Source of the DNA: Chromobacterium vaccinii
GTDB taxonomy: Bacteria; Pseudomonadota; Gammaproteobacteria; Burkholderiales; Chromobacteriaceae
NCBI RefSeq assembly: GCF_000971335.1
Contig: NZ_JZJL01000007.1
Location: 62,001 to 126,000 of the forward strand
Reading direction: 5' to 3'
DNA length: 64,000 bases
The position numbers and the translations under genes are program-made. Shown here piece after piece: positions 8,434 to 19,483 of this stretch. The first letter of the stretch is position 1; every line of letters starts with the position of its first letter. Under the pieces are notes generated by a model. It was not told the origin of the DNA. It made no database searches and saw nothing but the letters and a program-made list of their open reading frames with translations.

Positions 8434-9192
8434 TTATTCCTGCCACAGGTAGTGCGACATCAGCGTTTTCAGCCGGCCGCTCTTGTGCAGGCGGTCGATC
8501 GCGCGGTTCAACTGGTCCAGCTTCACCGGCGAGCGTTGCGACAGCGCGCACATCGTCGGCTGCGACGACACCACCAGCGGATGGATCTTGAAGCTGGCCG
8601 CTTCCTGGGCATGGCCGCGGGCCCACCAGACATAGGTCAGCTCGGTGACGATGGCCACGTCGCTCAGCCGCTTGTCCAGCGATTTGGGCAGCAGGTCGAA
8701 GCGAGCCTCGGTGACGCGCTCGCTGCGGTTGCCGGACCACAGGTATTCCAGCGACGGGTAATGGTAGCCGTGGATGGTGCCGATGCGCTTGCCGGCCAGA
8801 TCGTCCAGCTGGCGCAACGGGGGCTGGCTCTTCAGCGACAGCACGCGCTCCACCAGCGGATAGATTTCATGGCTCCAGCTCAGCCGGGCGGAGTTGCCAT
8901 ACCAGTCGGGATTGGCGTTGCAGATGATGTCCACCTTGCCGCTTTCTATCGACGGCTCCACCCGCCGCCGCGCCAGCAGCGTGAATTGCGGCTTCATGCC
9001 CATCTCGTCGGCCAGCAGCGCGCCCAGATCGCGGGCCAGGCCCCCGCTCAGCGTGCTGCCGTCCTCGGCCAGCACCGCGATCGGAGCCGCGTCGGTATCC
9101 GATACGCCGATTCGCAATGGCGTCGGTTCGGCCTGGGCTATCAAGGAAAATAGACACAACGGCAACAGCCATTTCTTATGCAAACTGGCCAT
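8434..9192 (-). CDS. Periplasmic solute-binding protein, SBP_bac_3 type
   Basis: This is a 252-residue exported protein resembling amino-acid-type ABC-transporter binding proteins. A signal peptide covers residues 1-21 (KKWLLPLCLFSLIAQA, cleaved before EPTPLRIG). The mature part has the family's lobe signatures: LSGGLARDLGALLADEM, VDIICNANP and LAGKRIGTIHGY. No permease or ATPase gene is adjacent, so it may be an orphan binding protein or a sensor-like protein; many such stand-alone members have no known ligand. The gene is monocistronic, divergent from metH across 123 bp. Confidence 0.8.
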   Translation of the reverse strand: MASLHKKWLLPLCLFSLIAQAEPTPLRIGVSDTDAAPIAVLAEDGSTLSGGLARDLGALLADEMGMKPQFTLLARRRVEPSIESGKVDIICNANPDWYGNSARLSWSHEIYPLVERVLSLKSQPPLRQLDDLAGKRIGTIHGYHYPSLEYLWSGNRSERVTEARFDLLPKSLDKRLSDVAIVTELTYVWWARGHAQEAASFKIHPLVVSSQPTMCALSQRSPVKLDQLNRAIDRLHKSGRLKTLMSHYLWQE

Positions 9193-9315
9193 ATGGGTAC
9201 TCTCTCAATATTCTATTGCCGGAAGACTGACGCATCGAACGACGATGTTAAGATGGATTGAAGCTCAGAAGTACCAGCGTTTGCTTTCGTTTTAGACAAA
9301 ATACCAGCCACCGCC

Positions 9316-13029
<3,714 letters not shown>

Positions 13030-13041
13030 GCCGCGCCAGCG

Positions 13042-13545
13042 ATGAGGCCCTGGATCAAACCCGCCCTCGCCAGCCTCGCCTTCGGCGGCTGGTGGTTGCT
13101 GCTGACCGTGTGCCGCGACCGCTGGGTGATGGTGACGCTGGCCGCCACCCTGCTGCTGTGGGAGGCTCTGCCGCGCGGCCTGCGCGGGCGGGCGCTGCTG
13201 CTGGCCGGCATCGGCTGCCTGCTGGATCTGGCGCTGGCGGCCGCGGGCCTGCTGCGCTTCGTCGGCGTCGGCGCGCTGCCTTTGTGGATGATGGTGTGGT
13301 GGCTGGGTTTCGCCTGCTGGTGGGTGTGGCTGCTGCAAGCCTGGCGGCCGTCGCCGCGCTTGCTGATGCTGTTGGGCGCGATCGCCGCGCCGCTGGCCCG
13401 CTACGCGGCGTTCAAGCTGCAAGCCTTGCAGCCCGGCGCGGCATGGTGGCTGCTCCTGCCCTTGCTGGCGCTGTCGTGGGGTTTGCTGCTGCCGCAGACG
13501 CTGAGGCTGGCTGGCCGCCTTCCGGCTGAGGCGAGGACGGAATGA
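13042..13545 (+). CDS. Small integral membrane protein (possible DUF2878)
   Basis: This is a 167-residue very hydrophobic protein with five or six membrane segments and many tryptophans (GGWWLLLTVCRDRW, WMMVWWLGFACWWVWLLQAW). The size and Trp pattern resemble DUF2878 proteins, but I cannot confirm this. No catalytic motif is visible. It starts 12 bp after metH and overlaps the next gene by 4 bp (ATGA), so it is probably read through from metH and translationally coupled to the exported protein behind it. Nothing links it to methionine metabolism beyond position. Confidence 0.7.
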   Translation: MRPWIKPALASLAFGGWWLLLTVCRDRWVMVTLAATLLLWEALPRGLRGRALLLAGIGCLLDLALAAAGLLRFVGVGALPLWMMVWWLGFACWWVWLLQAWRPSPRLLMLLGAIAAPLARYAAFKLQALQPGAAWWLLLPLLALSWGLLLPQTLRLAGRLPAEARTE

Positions 13546-13970
13546 AGCGGGCGATGCTGGGGATGGCGCTGCTGTGGTGCCCGCCCTGGTCGGCTTGGGC
13601 CGCGGTCGATAGCGAAACCCGCTGCTTCAGCGCCGACAACGGCGGCAAGCCGGTCCATTTGCAGTTCACCGTGGTCGGCGACGCGGACGCCGGCTGGCAG
13701 GCGGCCTATGTCCGCTATGGCAAGCGCGGCCGGCCGATCACGCTGGCGTGGCTGCGCGGCGAGCATGAAATGCTGGCCGAAGACCGGCCCTGGCAGTTCA
13801 CCGACGAATGGCTGGAGATCGTCGACGGGAAAATCCATGGCCGCTACACCACGGTCCACCAGGGCGCCCGCTACTACGGTTTCCACTATCGCGGCGCCGA
13901 CGGCCGCGAAGTCGAGTTCGCCGAGGATCTGGCCGCGTTGGATTCTTCGGGGCGGCGCTGCGAATGGTAG
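13542..13970 (+). CDS. Exported hypothetical protein, 142 aa
   Basis: I do not recognise the family. The product has a signal peptide (MKRAMLGMALLWCPPWSAWA, cleaved near residue 20) and a mature part of about 120 residues rich in beta-type sequence with many aromatic residues (WQAAYVRYGKRGRPITLAWLRG, YYGFHYRG; each short). Two cysteines in the mature part (ETRCFSAD and the C-terminal RRCEW) could form a disulfide joining both ends. It overlaps the membrane-protein gene by 4 bp, suggesting a coupled envelope pair. A pair of DnaA-box-like sequences begins directly after its stop. Confidence 0.65.
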   Translation: MKRAMLGMALLWCPPWSAWAAVDSETRCFSADNGGKPVHLQFTVVGDADAGWQAAYVRYGKRGRPITLAWLRGEHEMLAEDRPWQFTDEWLEIVDGKIHGRYTTVHQGARYYGFHYRGADGREVEFAEDLAALDSSGRRCEW

Positions 13971-13971
13971 C

Positions 13972-14009
13972 TGTGGATATATTCTGCATTGGGGCGGGGT
14001 TGTGGATAA
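13972..14009 (-). promoter_or_regulatory. DnaA-box-like pair 1, 29-bp pitch
   Basis: TGTGGATAT (13972-13980) and TGTGGATAA (14001-14009) start 29 bp apart in the same orientation. The second is the exact complement of the DnaA-box consensus TTATCCACA; the first has one mismatch. They lie between two converging genes. The same arrangement recurs at 15965 and 42085. Confidence 0.5.
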
Positions 14010-14067
14010 CGATCGGTTGATCGCTTCCGGATCGTCCCGTGTTTTTGATCTGTCCATGCCAGCGGCT

Positions 14068-15327
14068 TCATGCCCACCCCAGCGGCAGCAGGCCCAGCGC
14101 CGCCAACGCCAGCAACAGCCACAGGCTTTGCCGCCCAGCCTCGCGCGCGCCCAGCGCGCAGGCGTAGACGCCCTTGGCGGCGTTGTTGGCCGCGGCGGCG
14201 ATCAGGATGGCCGAGGCGGCCACCGGCAGCGGCGTCAGCGCGGGCGTGGATTGGGTAATGCCCATGATGAAGGGGTCGACGTCGCTGACGCCCATCACCG
14301 CCGCCAGCGCGTACACGCCGCCGGCCCCCAGATATTGGCTGGCCAGCCGGGTGGCGGCCAGCATGGCGAGGAACAGCAGCGCGAACAGCAACGCGGCGCC
14401 GATTTCCAGCGGGTTGCGCGGCCGGTAGTCTTCCTGCCGCCGCGCCGCCGCCTCATGGCCGCTTTTCGCCCACAACCAGCCTCCCAGCAGCGCCGCGGCC
14501 GCCAGCAGCAGGAAAGACAGCCACAGCCGCTGCAGCAACGCGGGATTGAACAGCGCCAGGAACACGCCCAGCCGCAGATACATGATGCCGGAAGCCATCA
14601 GGATGGCGCCGGCGTACAGCCTGGGCGAGCCGGCGGCCACCGAACGGCGAGACAGCACCACGGTGGTGACGGTGGATGAGTAGGCGCCGCCGGCCAGCGC
14701 GGCCAGCAGCAGGCCGCTGCGGCCCTGGCGCAGTCGTTGCAGCAGGTAGCTGCCGTAGGACACGGCGCTGACGGCCACCACCACCAGCCAGGCCTGGAAC
14801 GGGTTGATGCTGAAGCGGCCCAAAGGCGCGTTGGGCAGCAAGGGCAGGATCACCGCCGCCAGCAGCAGGAACTGGGTGACGGTGAGGATGTCGGCCGGGT
14901 CGATGCGGCGGGCCAGGCTTTCCAGGCCGGCCTTGAACTCCAGCAGCAGCACGCTGGCGACGGTCAGCGTGGTGGCCAGCCAGAACAACTCGCGGAACAC
15001 CAGTGCGCCGATCAGATAGGTGGCCAGAGCGGACATCTGGCCGGTGACGCCGGACTGGCCTGAGGCGTCCAGCTTGTGCCAGTAGGACAGCAGCAGGAAG
15101 GCGGCCACCACGATGAAGCCCAGCGTCAGCGGCAGCAGCTCGCCGCCGGACAACGCCGACATCGCGTAGCCTATCAGGCCGATCAACGGGTAGGTGCGCA
15201 CGCCGCCGAAGGCGTAGGGATCGCCGTTGGTCTTGCGCTCTTCCCGTTCCAGGCCGATCAGGAAGGACAGGAACAGCACCACGATGATTTGCGTGGCTTC
15301 CGGCGGCAGCCAGTCCGGGTAGATCAT
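14068..15327 (-). CDS. MgtC/DUF4010-family membrane protein
   Basis: This is a 419-residue polytopic inner-membrane protein. The N-terminal part matches MgtC/SapB proteins (LFLSFLIGLEREERK and the GVRTYPLIGLIGY stretch), followed by a DUF4010-like C-terminal half with six or more membrane segments (GGAYSSTVTTVVLSRRS, NNAAKGVYA). The function of this two-part family is not established. ATG 15327 is preferred over ATG 15345, because GGTGCGAAG lies directly before it and the conserved segment follows. It is the last of a run of minus-strand genes, each apparently separate. The 3' end converges on the exported 142-residue protein. Confidence 0.8.
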   Translation of the reverse strand: MIYPDWLPPEATQIIVVLFLSFLIGLEREERKTNGDPYAFGGVRTYPLIGLIGYAMSALSGGELLPLTLGFIVVAAFLLLSYWHKLDASGQSGVTGQMSALATYLIGALVFRELFWLATTLTVASVLLLEFKAGLESLARRIDPADILTVTQFLLLAAVILPLLPNAPLGRFSINPFQAWLVVVAVSAVSYGSYLLQRLRQGRSGLLLAALAGGAYSSTVTTVVLSRRSVAAGSPRLYAGAILMASGIMYLRLGVFLALFNPALLQRLWLSFLLLAAAALLGGWLWAKSGHEAAARRQEDYRPRNPLEIGAALLFALLFLAMLAATRLASQYLGAGGVYALAAVMGVSDVDPFIMGITQSTPALTPLPVAASAILIAAAANNAAKGVYACALGAREAGRQSLWLLLALAALGLLPLGWA

Positions 15328-15388
15328 CTTCGCACCTGCCTGCATGACGATGCATTCCCTTCAGGATACGCCGCCGCCGGCGCGTCGG

Positions 15389-15913
15389 CTACGAGCAGTC
15401 TGCGTTCAGCGACGGGTAAGCGGTGTTCAGCAGCCATTTGCCGGCGGTGCCGCCGCTGCCGGGCGCGTTGTAATACCAGAAGCAGACCTTGACCGGGGTG
15501 AACTTCTGCCAGGTTTCGCACAGGCCGTTGCCGCCGGCCTTGGTGCATTTCCAGCCCTGGGTGACGCCGACCAGGCCGGCGTCGACGATGTCCTTGGGGC
15601 CGCCGCTGGTGCCGCAGTTGACGTGCGGCTTGGTGGTGTCCTTGCTCCATTTGTCGAAGGACTGTTTGAAAGCGGCCCAGTTTTCGAACACCGACTTGTC
15701 GATCTGGCTTTGCGCGCCGCTGGACGGCAGCGGCAGCGCCGCGTTTTTCATGTGCAGGCCGACGTGGCCGCCCTTGCCGCCGGCCGCGCGGTTGTCGGCG
15801 TCGGACTTGGCGCTGGTTTGGACATTGGCGTTGGCGGTGCAGGCCGCGGCGTGGATCTGCGGCGCGGCGCTCAGCGCCAGCAGGGCGAGGAGGATGGAGC
15901 GGGACATGCGCAT
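15389..15913 (-). CDS. Small exported protein with an RNase-A-toxin-like pattern
   Basis: This is a 174-residue protein with a clear signal peptide (RSILLALLALSAAPQIHA, cleaved before AACTAN) and several cysteines in the mature part. ATG 15913 is chosen for the AAGGAGAC Shine-Dalgarno 6 bases upstream. The mature sequence has GKGGHVGLHMKN near its start, a KSVFENWAAFKQSF helix in the middle, and VKVCFWYYN followed by WLLNTAYPSLN near the end. This order recalls the C-terminal RNase-A-like domains of CDI and polymorphic toxins (GGH-x3-H, SSF-x-A helix, terminal TAYP). That match is made by eye and is inference; it may be an unrelated secreted protein. No immunity gene is obvious next to it. 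Confidence 0.6.
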   Translation of the reverse strand: MRMSRSILLALLALSAAPQIHAAACTANANVQTSAKSDADNRAAGGKGGHVGLHMKNAALPLPSSGAQSQIDKSVFENWAAFKQSFDKWSKDTTKPHVNCGTSGGPKDIVDAGLVGVTQGWKCTKAGGNGLCETWQKFTPVKVCFWYYNAPGSGGTAGKWLLNTAYPSLNADCS

Positions 15914-15949
15914 GGACGGTCTCCTTGGCCAGTCTGGGAGTGGCCTCAT

Positions 15950-15964
15950 GCCATCGGCGATGGC
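15950..15964. promoter_or_regulatory. Palindrome upstream of the small exported protein
   Basis: GCCATCG-G-CGATGGC is a 7-1-7 perfect inverted repeat 37 bp before the start codon at 15913, between that gene and the DnaA-box-like pair. It could be an operator. Confidence 0.4.
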
Positions 15965-16002
15965 TGTGGATAAAAGAGGAAGTCGGCGAGCGTTGTGGAT
16001 AA
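15965..16002 (-). promoter_or_regulatory. DnaA-box-like pair 2, 29-bp pitch
   Basis: Two exact copies of TGTGGATAA (15965-15973 and 15994-16002), the complement of TTATCCACA, start 29 bp apart. They lie 52-89 bp upstream of the small exported protein gene (start 15913). Confidence 0.55.
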
Positions 16003-16064
16003 GCCGCCATTTCTGTCAACGCGCATGATCGCGCCGCGTGAAGCCGCGCCGCGCAGGGCCTGGA

Positions 16065-16439
16065 CTATGGAACTGGGGTGTCCTGGCTGAACAGGTTGCG
16101 CCACCGGCCGTCCCGGCGCAGCCACAACGAGGAGATGTACATGGTTTCCTCCTGTTCGGCGTTGGGGCGCAGCCATTGCGCGCGGTAGCTGAGCAGGCCG
16201 GCGCCGGGGGCGGCCCAGACCAGCCGCGCCTGGTCCAACTGGTAGCGGACGGCGGCGGGGCCGGCGCGCAGCGGCGCGACGTGCTCGTCCCGGTTGGAGA
16301 AGCCGCTGGCGTAGACGCCGACGAAGTCGTCGTCCAGCAGCGCGGCGTCGGCATCGGCGTCGCCGGCCACGAAGGCCCGCCACACGCCTTCCTCGAGGGA
16401 CAGCAGCAAGGACAGGGAGGGGATGATGATCGCGTTCAT
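16065..16439 (-). CDS. NTF2-like/SnoaL-type protein (DUF4440-like)
   Basis: This is a 124-residue cytosolic protein with the pattern of small NTF2-fold proteins: an N-terminal helix pair (LLLSLEEGVWRAFVAGDADADAALL in pieces), the DDDFVGVYASG strand, and a final strand pair (WLRRDGRWRNLFSQDTPV) that closes the cone. Such proteins bind small ligands or act as isomerases, but no catalytic residues can be assigned. ATG 16439 gives the usual N-terminus. It follows the VOC protein gene by 22 bp on the same strand and may be transcribed with it under the WYL regulator. The function is unknown. Confidence 0.7.
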   Translation of the reverse strand: MNAIIIPSLSLLLSLEEGVWRAFVAGDADADAALLDDDFVGVYASGFSNRDEHVAPLRAGPAAVRYQLDQARLVWAAPGAGLLSYRAQWLRPNAEQEETMYISSLWLRRDGRWRNLFSQDTPVP

Positions 16440-16461
16440 GCCTGAAGCATAGCGCATGAGG

Positions 16462-16851
16462 TCACGCGGCTTCCTCTTCCCGCTCGATGAAGGCGAACAC
16501 GTGGCCGTCCGGGTCCGGGAAGTAGCAGATCCGGCAGTGGTCGTCCTCGTACCTGGCGATGATGTCTATCTTGTCGCCCGCCTGGTCCAGCTTGGCGAAG
16601 ATGTCGTCGACGCGCAGGTAGAAGATGGCGCTGGCCGGCGACAGGCTCGATGCCGGGCGCGGCAGGAAGGCGCAGGCGCCCGCGCGCGGCTGCACGGTGA
16701 ACAGCGTGGCGCCGCCCTCGCGGACCGCGTGCACGGTTTCGTGCCGGGAGAGGCTGTCGCGGACGACTTCGTAGCCGAGCGACTCGAAGAAGTCCAGCGT
16801 GGCGCCGGCGTCCTGCACGGCGAGCCGGACGCAGAAGGGGTGGGAGGGCAT
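16462..16851 (-). CDS. VOC (glyoxalase/bleomycin-resistance fold) protein
   Basis: This is a 129-residue single-domain VOC protein with paired beta-alpha-beta-beta-beta units: VRLAVQDAGATLDFFESLGY in the first half and FYLRVDDIFAKLD, CYFPDPDGHVFAFIERE in the second. The usual metal ligands are only partly recognisable (the terminal Glu in FAFIE, an early His is missing), so enzymatic activity is uncertain and ligand binding is possible. Start ATG 16851 follows GAAAGGAAAA. It lies 59 bp after the WYL regulator gene and 22 bp before the NTF2-like gene, which suggests a regulator-effector set. Confidence 0.8.
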   Translation of the reverse strand: MPSHPFCVRLAVQDAGATLDFFESLGYEVVRDSLSRHETVHAVREGGATLFTVQPRAGACAFLPRPASSLSPASAIFYLRVDDIFAKLDQAGDKIDIIARYEDDHCRICYFPDPDGHVFAFIEREEEAA

Positions 16852-16910
16852 GGTTTTCCTTTCGTTTAGGGCGCCGGAAATGGCTTGGACCGCCGCGCCC
16901 ATGCGACAGT

Positions 16911-17633
16911 TTAGAATGCCCCTGCTGACAGCGTATTGTCAGTGGCATGCTCCCGCCGCCACGCCTGCTGCTGCCGGCGCAGGTAGTCGGCCAGGCTGGC
17001 GTGCGATGGCGGCGGCGGGGATTCGGTCCGCCGCAGCGCCTGGATCAGGTCGACGCGGAAGCTGCGGTAGTCGCCGCGCAGGCCGCACCACGCCACCAGC
17101 GTCCACTTGCCGCCCCAGTACAGCAGGCCCAGCGGAAACACCGTGCGCCGGGTGTGGGCCTGGGCCAGGCTGAAGTAGTCGATGTCCAGCGCCGCGCGTT
17201 CGGCGATGGCCAGGCGCAGCTGGTCCCAGCGCGCCTTGTGCGCGTCGTCGAACGGCTCGGTGAAGGCCAGCACCGCGCCTTCGCCGTCGCTGGCGCGCGC
17301 GTCGGGCAGGCTGGCGTAGATCTTGGCCAGCAGGCTTTGCGCCGCCCGGCTCAGGTCGTTGCCCACCGCGCGCGACAGCATGTCCATCGCCAGCGTCAGC
17401 GCCTCCAGCTCGGCCGAGTTCAGCGTCAACGGCGGCAATTCGAAGTTCTCGTCCAGCCGGTAGCCGACGCCGGCCTCGCCGTACACCGGGATGCCGTTGA
17501 CCGACAGATCGTCGATGTAGCGGTAGATGCTGCGCACCGACACGCTCAGACGCTCGGCCAGCTCCGCCGCGGTGATGGGCTGGCGGGCGCGGATCAGGTT
17601 GACCAGTTGGAACAGGCGTTCGGCTTTGCGCAT
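16911..17633 (-). CDS. YafY-type transcriptional regulator (HTH + WYL domain)
   Basis: This is a 240-residue regulator with an N-terminal DeoR-like helix-turn-helix (RKAERLFQLVNLIRA, ITAAELAERLSVSVRSIYRYI read in segments) and a C-terminal WYL-type ligand-binding domain. The WYL core is seen as PLGLLYWGGKWTLVAWC and DYRSFRVDLI. Proteins of this family often respond to nucleotides or small metabolites and commonly control a neighbouring gene. ATG 17633 is taken as the start because the HTH begins there. It is divergent from the 89-residue gene across a symmetrical promoter region, and precedes the VOC gene on the same strand. Confidence 0.88.
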   Translation of the reverse strand: MRKAERLFQLVNLIRARQPITAAELAERLSVSVRSIYRYIDDLSVNGIPVYGEAGVGYRLDENFELPPLTLNSAELEALTLAMDMLSRAVGNDLSRAAQSLLAKIYASLPDARASDGEGAVLAFTEPFDDAHKARWDQLRLAIAERAALDIDYFSLAQAHTRRTVFPLGLLYWGGKWTLVAWCGLRGDYRSFRVDLIQALRRTESPPPPSHASLADYLRRQQQAWRREHATDNTLSAGAF

Positions 17634-17662
17634 GGGAGTGATCGTTGGCTGCGGGGTTGCCA

Positions 17663-17693
17663 AGTGTAGCGCCAACGCGCGGGCGGCTACACT
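17663..17693. promoter_or_regulatory. Symmetrical divergent promoter region between yafY-type regulator and 89-aa gene
   Basis: On the plus strand TACACT (17688-17693) is a plausible -10 box for the gene at 17733. On the minus strand the mirror TACACT (complement of 17663-17668) serves the regulator. The arms TGTAGC (17665-17670) and GCTACA (17686-17691) form an inverted repeat with a 15-bp centre, so one regulator dimer could control both promoters. Confidence 0.5.
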
Positions 17694-17732
17694 GAATCAA
17701 GGGCCCGCCGGGCCGTCACGCGGGAGGGGATC

Positions 17733-18002
17733 ATGGACATGCTCAGTCGCGAAAGCCTGTTGTGCCTGGTGGAGGACGTGGAGTCGGAGGACCCGATCGA
17801 TTACGCCGACCTGCCGTTCGACGAGCAAAACCTGCGCGAATTGATCGTCGATTCGCTGCTGGAGCGCGAGCTGGTGTTTCGCGCCGAGGAGCCGGACGAG
17901 GCCAAGCGGATGCTGGTCTATCTGGCCGCCACCGCGCGGCTGACGCTGGAGAACATGGTGCTGCACGCCCGGCTGCTGCGGGCAGGGCTGGAAGAAGCCT
18001 AG
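17733..18002 (+). CDS. Hypothetical acidic protein, 89 aa
   Basis: The product is a small, strongly acidic, helical protein (VEDVESEDPIDYADLPFDEQ; LLERELVFRAEEPDEAKRM) with no known motif, membrane segment or signal. I do not recognise the family. A strong GGGAGGGG Shine-Dalgarno lies directly before ATG 17733, and a TACACT -10 box is 40 bp upstream, so expression is likely. It is divergent from the WYL regulator gene and may be one of its targets. A C-terminal amphipathic helix suggests it works as a small interaction protein. Confidence 0.65.
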   Translation: MDMLSRESLLCLVEDVESEDPIDYADLPFDEQNLRELIVDSLLERELVFRAEEPDEAKRMLVYLAATARLTLENMVLHARLLRAGLEEA

Positions 18003-18067
18003 CGCGGGTCTTGAGGATATCTTGCGCGCCGGCAGCCGGCGAAATAATCATACGGCATGAATCGGAT

Positions 18068-18073
18068 TATACT
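18068..18073 (+). promoter_or_regulatory. -10 box of the glutathione transferase gene
   Basis: TATACT followed by GGCGG lies 35 bp before the GST start. The -35 region is poor. The same TATACT-GGCGG arrangement precedes the LysE gene at 25142, and TACACT-GCCGG precedes pgk and moaD. Confidence 0.45.
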
Positions 18074-18102
18074 GGCGGTTTCCCCACCGCGAGGAAGCCG
18101 CC

Positions 18103-18720
18103 ATGCTCCGCATTCTCGGCCGCAGCAACTCCATCAATGTCCGCAAGGTGCTGTGGACCTGCCATGAAATCGGCCTCGACTACGAGCGCGAGGACTGGGG
18201 GCGCGGCGTGCGCCCGGTCGCCGATCCGGAATTCCTGGCGCTGAATCCGTTCTCCATGATCCCGGCGCTGGTGGACGGCGAGGTGACGCTGTCCGAATCC
18301 AACGCCATCTGCCGCTATCTGGCCGCCAAGCACGGCCGCCACGACCTGCTGCCGGCCGATCCGGCCGCCCGCGCCCAGGTCGAGCGCTGGATGGATTGGC
18401 AGGCCGCGGATCTGAACCCCGCCTGGAGCTACGCCTTCCACGCGCTGAGCCGCAACAGCCCCGACCACCGCGATCCGGCGCGCATCGCCGACAGCGTGGC
18501 GGCGTGGAAAAAGCAGATGGCGGTGCTGGAGTCGCTGCTGGGCGAGAGCTGGGCGCGGGGCGACGCGTTCACGCTGGCCGACATCGTGCTGGGGGTGTCG
18601 GTGCAGCGCTGGCTGCTGACGCCGTTCGACAAGCCGGCGCTGCCGAAGACCGAAGCCTATTTCGAACGCCTGCGCCGCCGCCCCGCCTACCAGGCCCACG
18701 GCGGCGAGGGGGTGGCCTGA
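18103..18720 (+). CDS. Glutathione S-transferase family protein
   Basis: This is a 205-residue cytosolic GST. The N-terminal thioredoxin-fold domain has the catalytic-loop Ser/Asn region (LGRSNSINVRKVLW), the cis-Pro segment SMIPALVDGEVTLSES and the glutathione-binding ES pair. The C-terminal helical domain contains the conserved FTLADIVLGV (N-capping box). Length and layout match bacterial theta/YfcG-like members; the substrate is unknown. A GAGGAAG site lies 8 bases before ATG 18103. The stop overlaps the start of the O-methyltransferase by one base (TGATG), indicating a two-gene operon. Confidence 0.9.
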   Translation: MLRILGRSNSINVRKVLWTCHEIGLDYEREDWGRGVRPVADPEFLALNPFSMIPALVDGEVTLSESNAICRYLAAKHGRHDLLPADPAARAQVERWMDWQAADLNPAWSYAFHALSRNSPDHRDPARIADSVAAWKKQMAVLESLLGESWARGDAFTLADIVLGVSVQRWLLTPFDKPALPKTEAYFERLRRRPAYQAHGGEGVA

Positions 18721-19406
18721 TGGAGAACCGAGAGATGACGATGCAAGCGCAATGGAACGCGGTGGACGATTATTTCTGCCGACAGCTGGTTCCGCAGGAC
18801 GCCGCGCTGGAGGCGGCGTTGGCCGACAGCGCCGCCGCCGGGCTGCCGGCGATCAATGTGGCGCCCAACCAGGGAAAATTCCTCAACCTGCTGGCGCGCA
18901 TCCACGGCGCGCGCCGGATTCTGGAGATCGGCACCCTGGGCGGCTACAGCACGATCTGGCTGGCGCGCGCGCTGCCGGAGAACGGCCGGCTGGTGACGCT
19001 GGAGTACGAGCCTAGGCATGTCGAAGTGGCGGCCGCCAATCTGGCCCGCGCCGGCGTAGCCGGCAAGGTGGACATCATTCAGGGCGCGGCGGCGGATTCG
19101 CTGCAACGATTGATAGACGACGGCGCGGCGCCGTTCGATCTGGTGTTCATCGACGCCGACAAGCCGAACAATCCGGTGTATCTGGAACTGGCGCTGCGGC
19201 TGTCGCGGCCGGGCACGGTGATCGTCGGCGACAACGTCGCGCGCCAGGGCGAGGTGGCCAATCCGGCCAATCCCGATCCGGCCATCGTCGGCACCCGCCG
19301 CTTCATCGAGCTGCTGGGTAGCCATCCGCGGCTGTCGGCCACTGCGATCCAGACCGTGGGCGGCAAGGGCTACGACGGCTTCGCGCTGGCCATCGTCGAA
19401 GGCTGA
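18720..19406 (+). CDS. Class I SAM-dependent O-methyltransferase (caffeoyl-CoA type)
   Basis: This is a 228-residue member of Methyltransf_3. SAM-binding motif I reads ILEIGTLGGYSTIWLA; the acidic end of strand 2 is LEYEPRHVEVA. The metal/catalytic segment is VFIDADKPNNPVYLE, with a second conserved stretch VIVGDNVARQGEV. These enzymes use a divalent metal to methylate catechol-like hydroxyls; the natural acceptor is not predictable. Translation is coupled to the upstream GST (one-base overlap, GAGGGGG before the ATG), so the two may act together in detoxification of aromatic compounds. Confidence 0.9.
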   Translation: MENREMTMQAQWNAVDDYFCRQLVPQDAALEAALADSAAAGLPAINVAPNQGKFLNLLARIHGARRILEIGTLGGYSTIWLARALPENGRLVTLEYEPRHVEVAAANLARAGVAGKVDIIQGAAADSLQRLIDDGAAPFDLVFIDADKPNNPVYLELALRLSRPGTVIVGDNVARQGEVANPANPDPAIVGTRRFIELLGSHPRLSATAIQTVGGKGYDGFALAIVEG

Positions 19407-19483
19407 GCGCGGACGCGAAAACGGACGGCGCCGCGAGGCCCCGCCCGTTTCGTTTGGCTGCGCGGCCTTGCCGGCCGCGCGGC

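Noticed and set aside
9193-9315. SAH or cobalamin riboswitch before metH
   Set aside because: The gap is too short for a cobalamin riboswitch and lacks the SAH core motif; no MetR-type TGAA-N5-TTCA dyad was found.
13972-16002. A chromosomal replication origin from the DnaA-box-like sites
   Set aside because: No AT-rich unwinding region, no dnaA, dnaN or parAB nearby, and only two boxes per site.
16924-16941. CTGACA-N6-TGTCAG palindrome near the end of the WYL regulator gene
   Set aside because: It lies in the coding sequence for the last residues and has no T run, so neither operator nor terminator is well supported.
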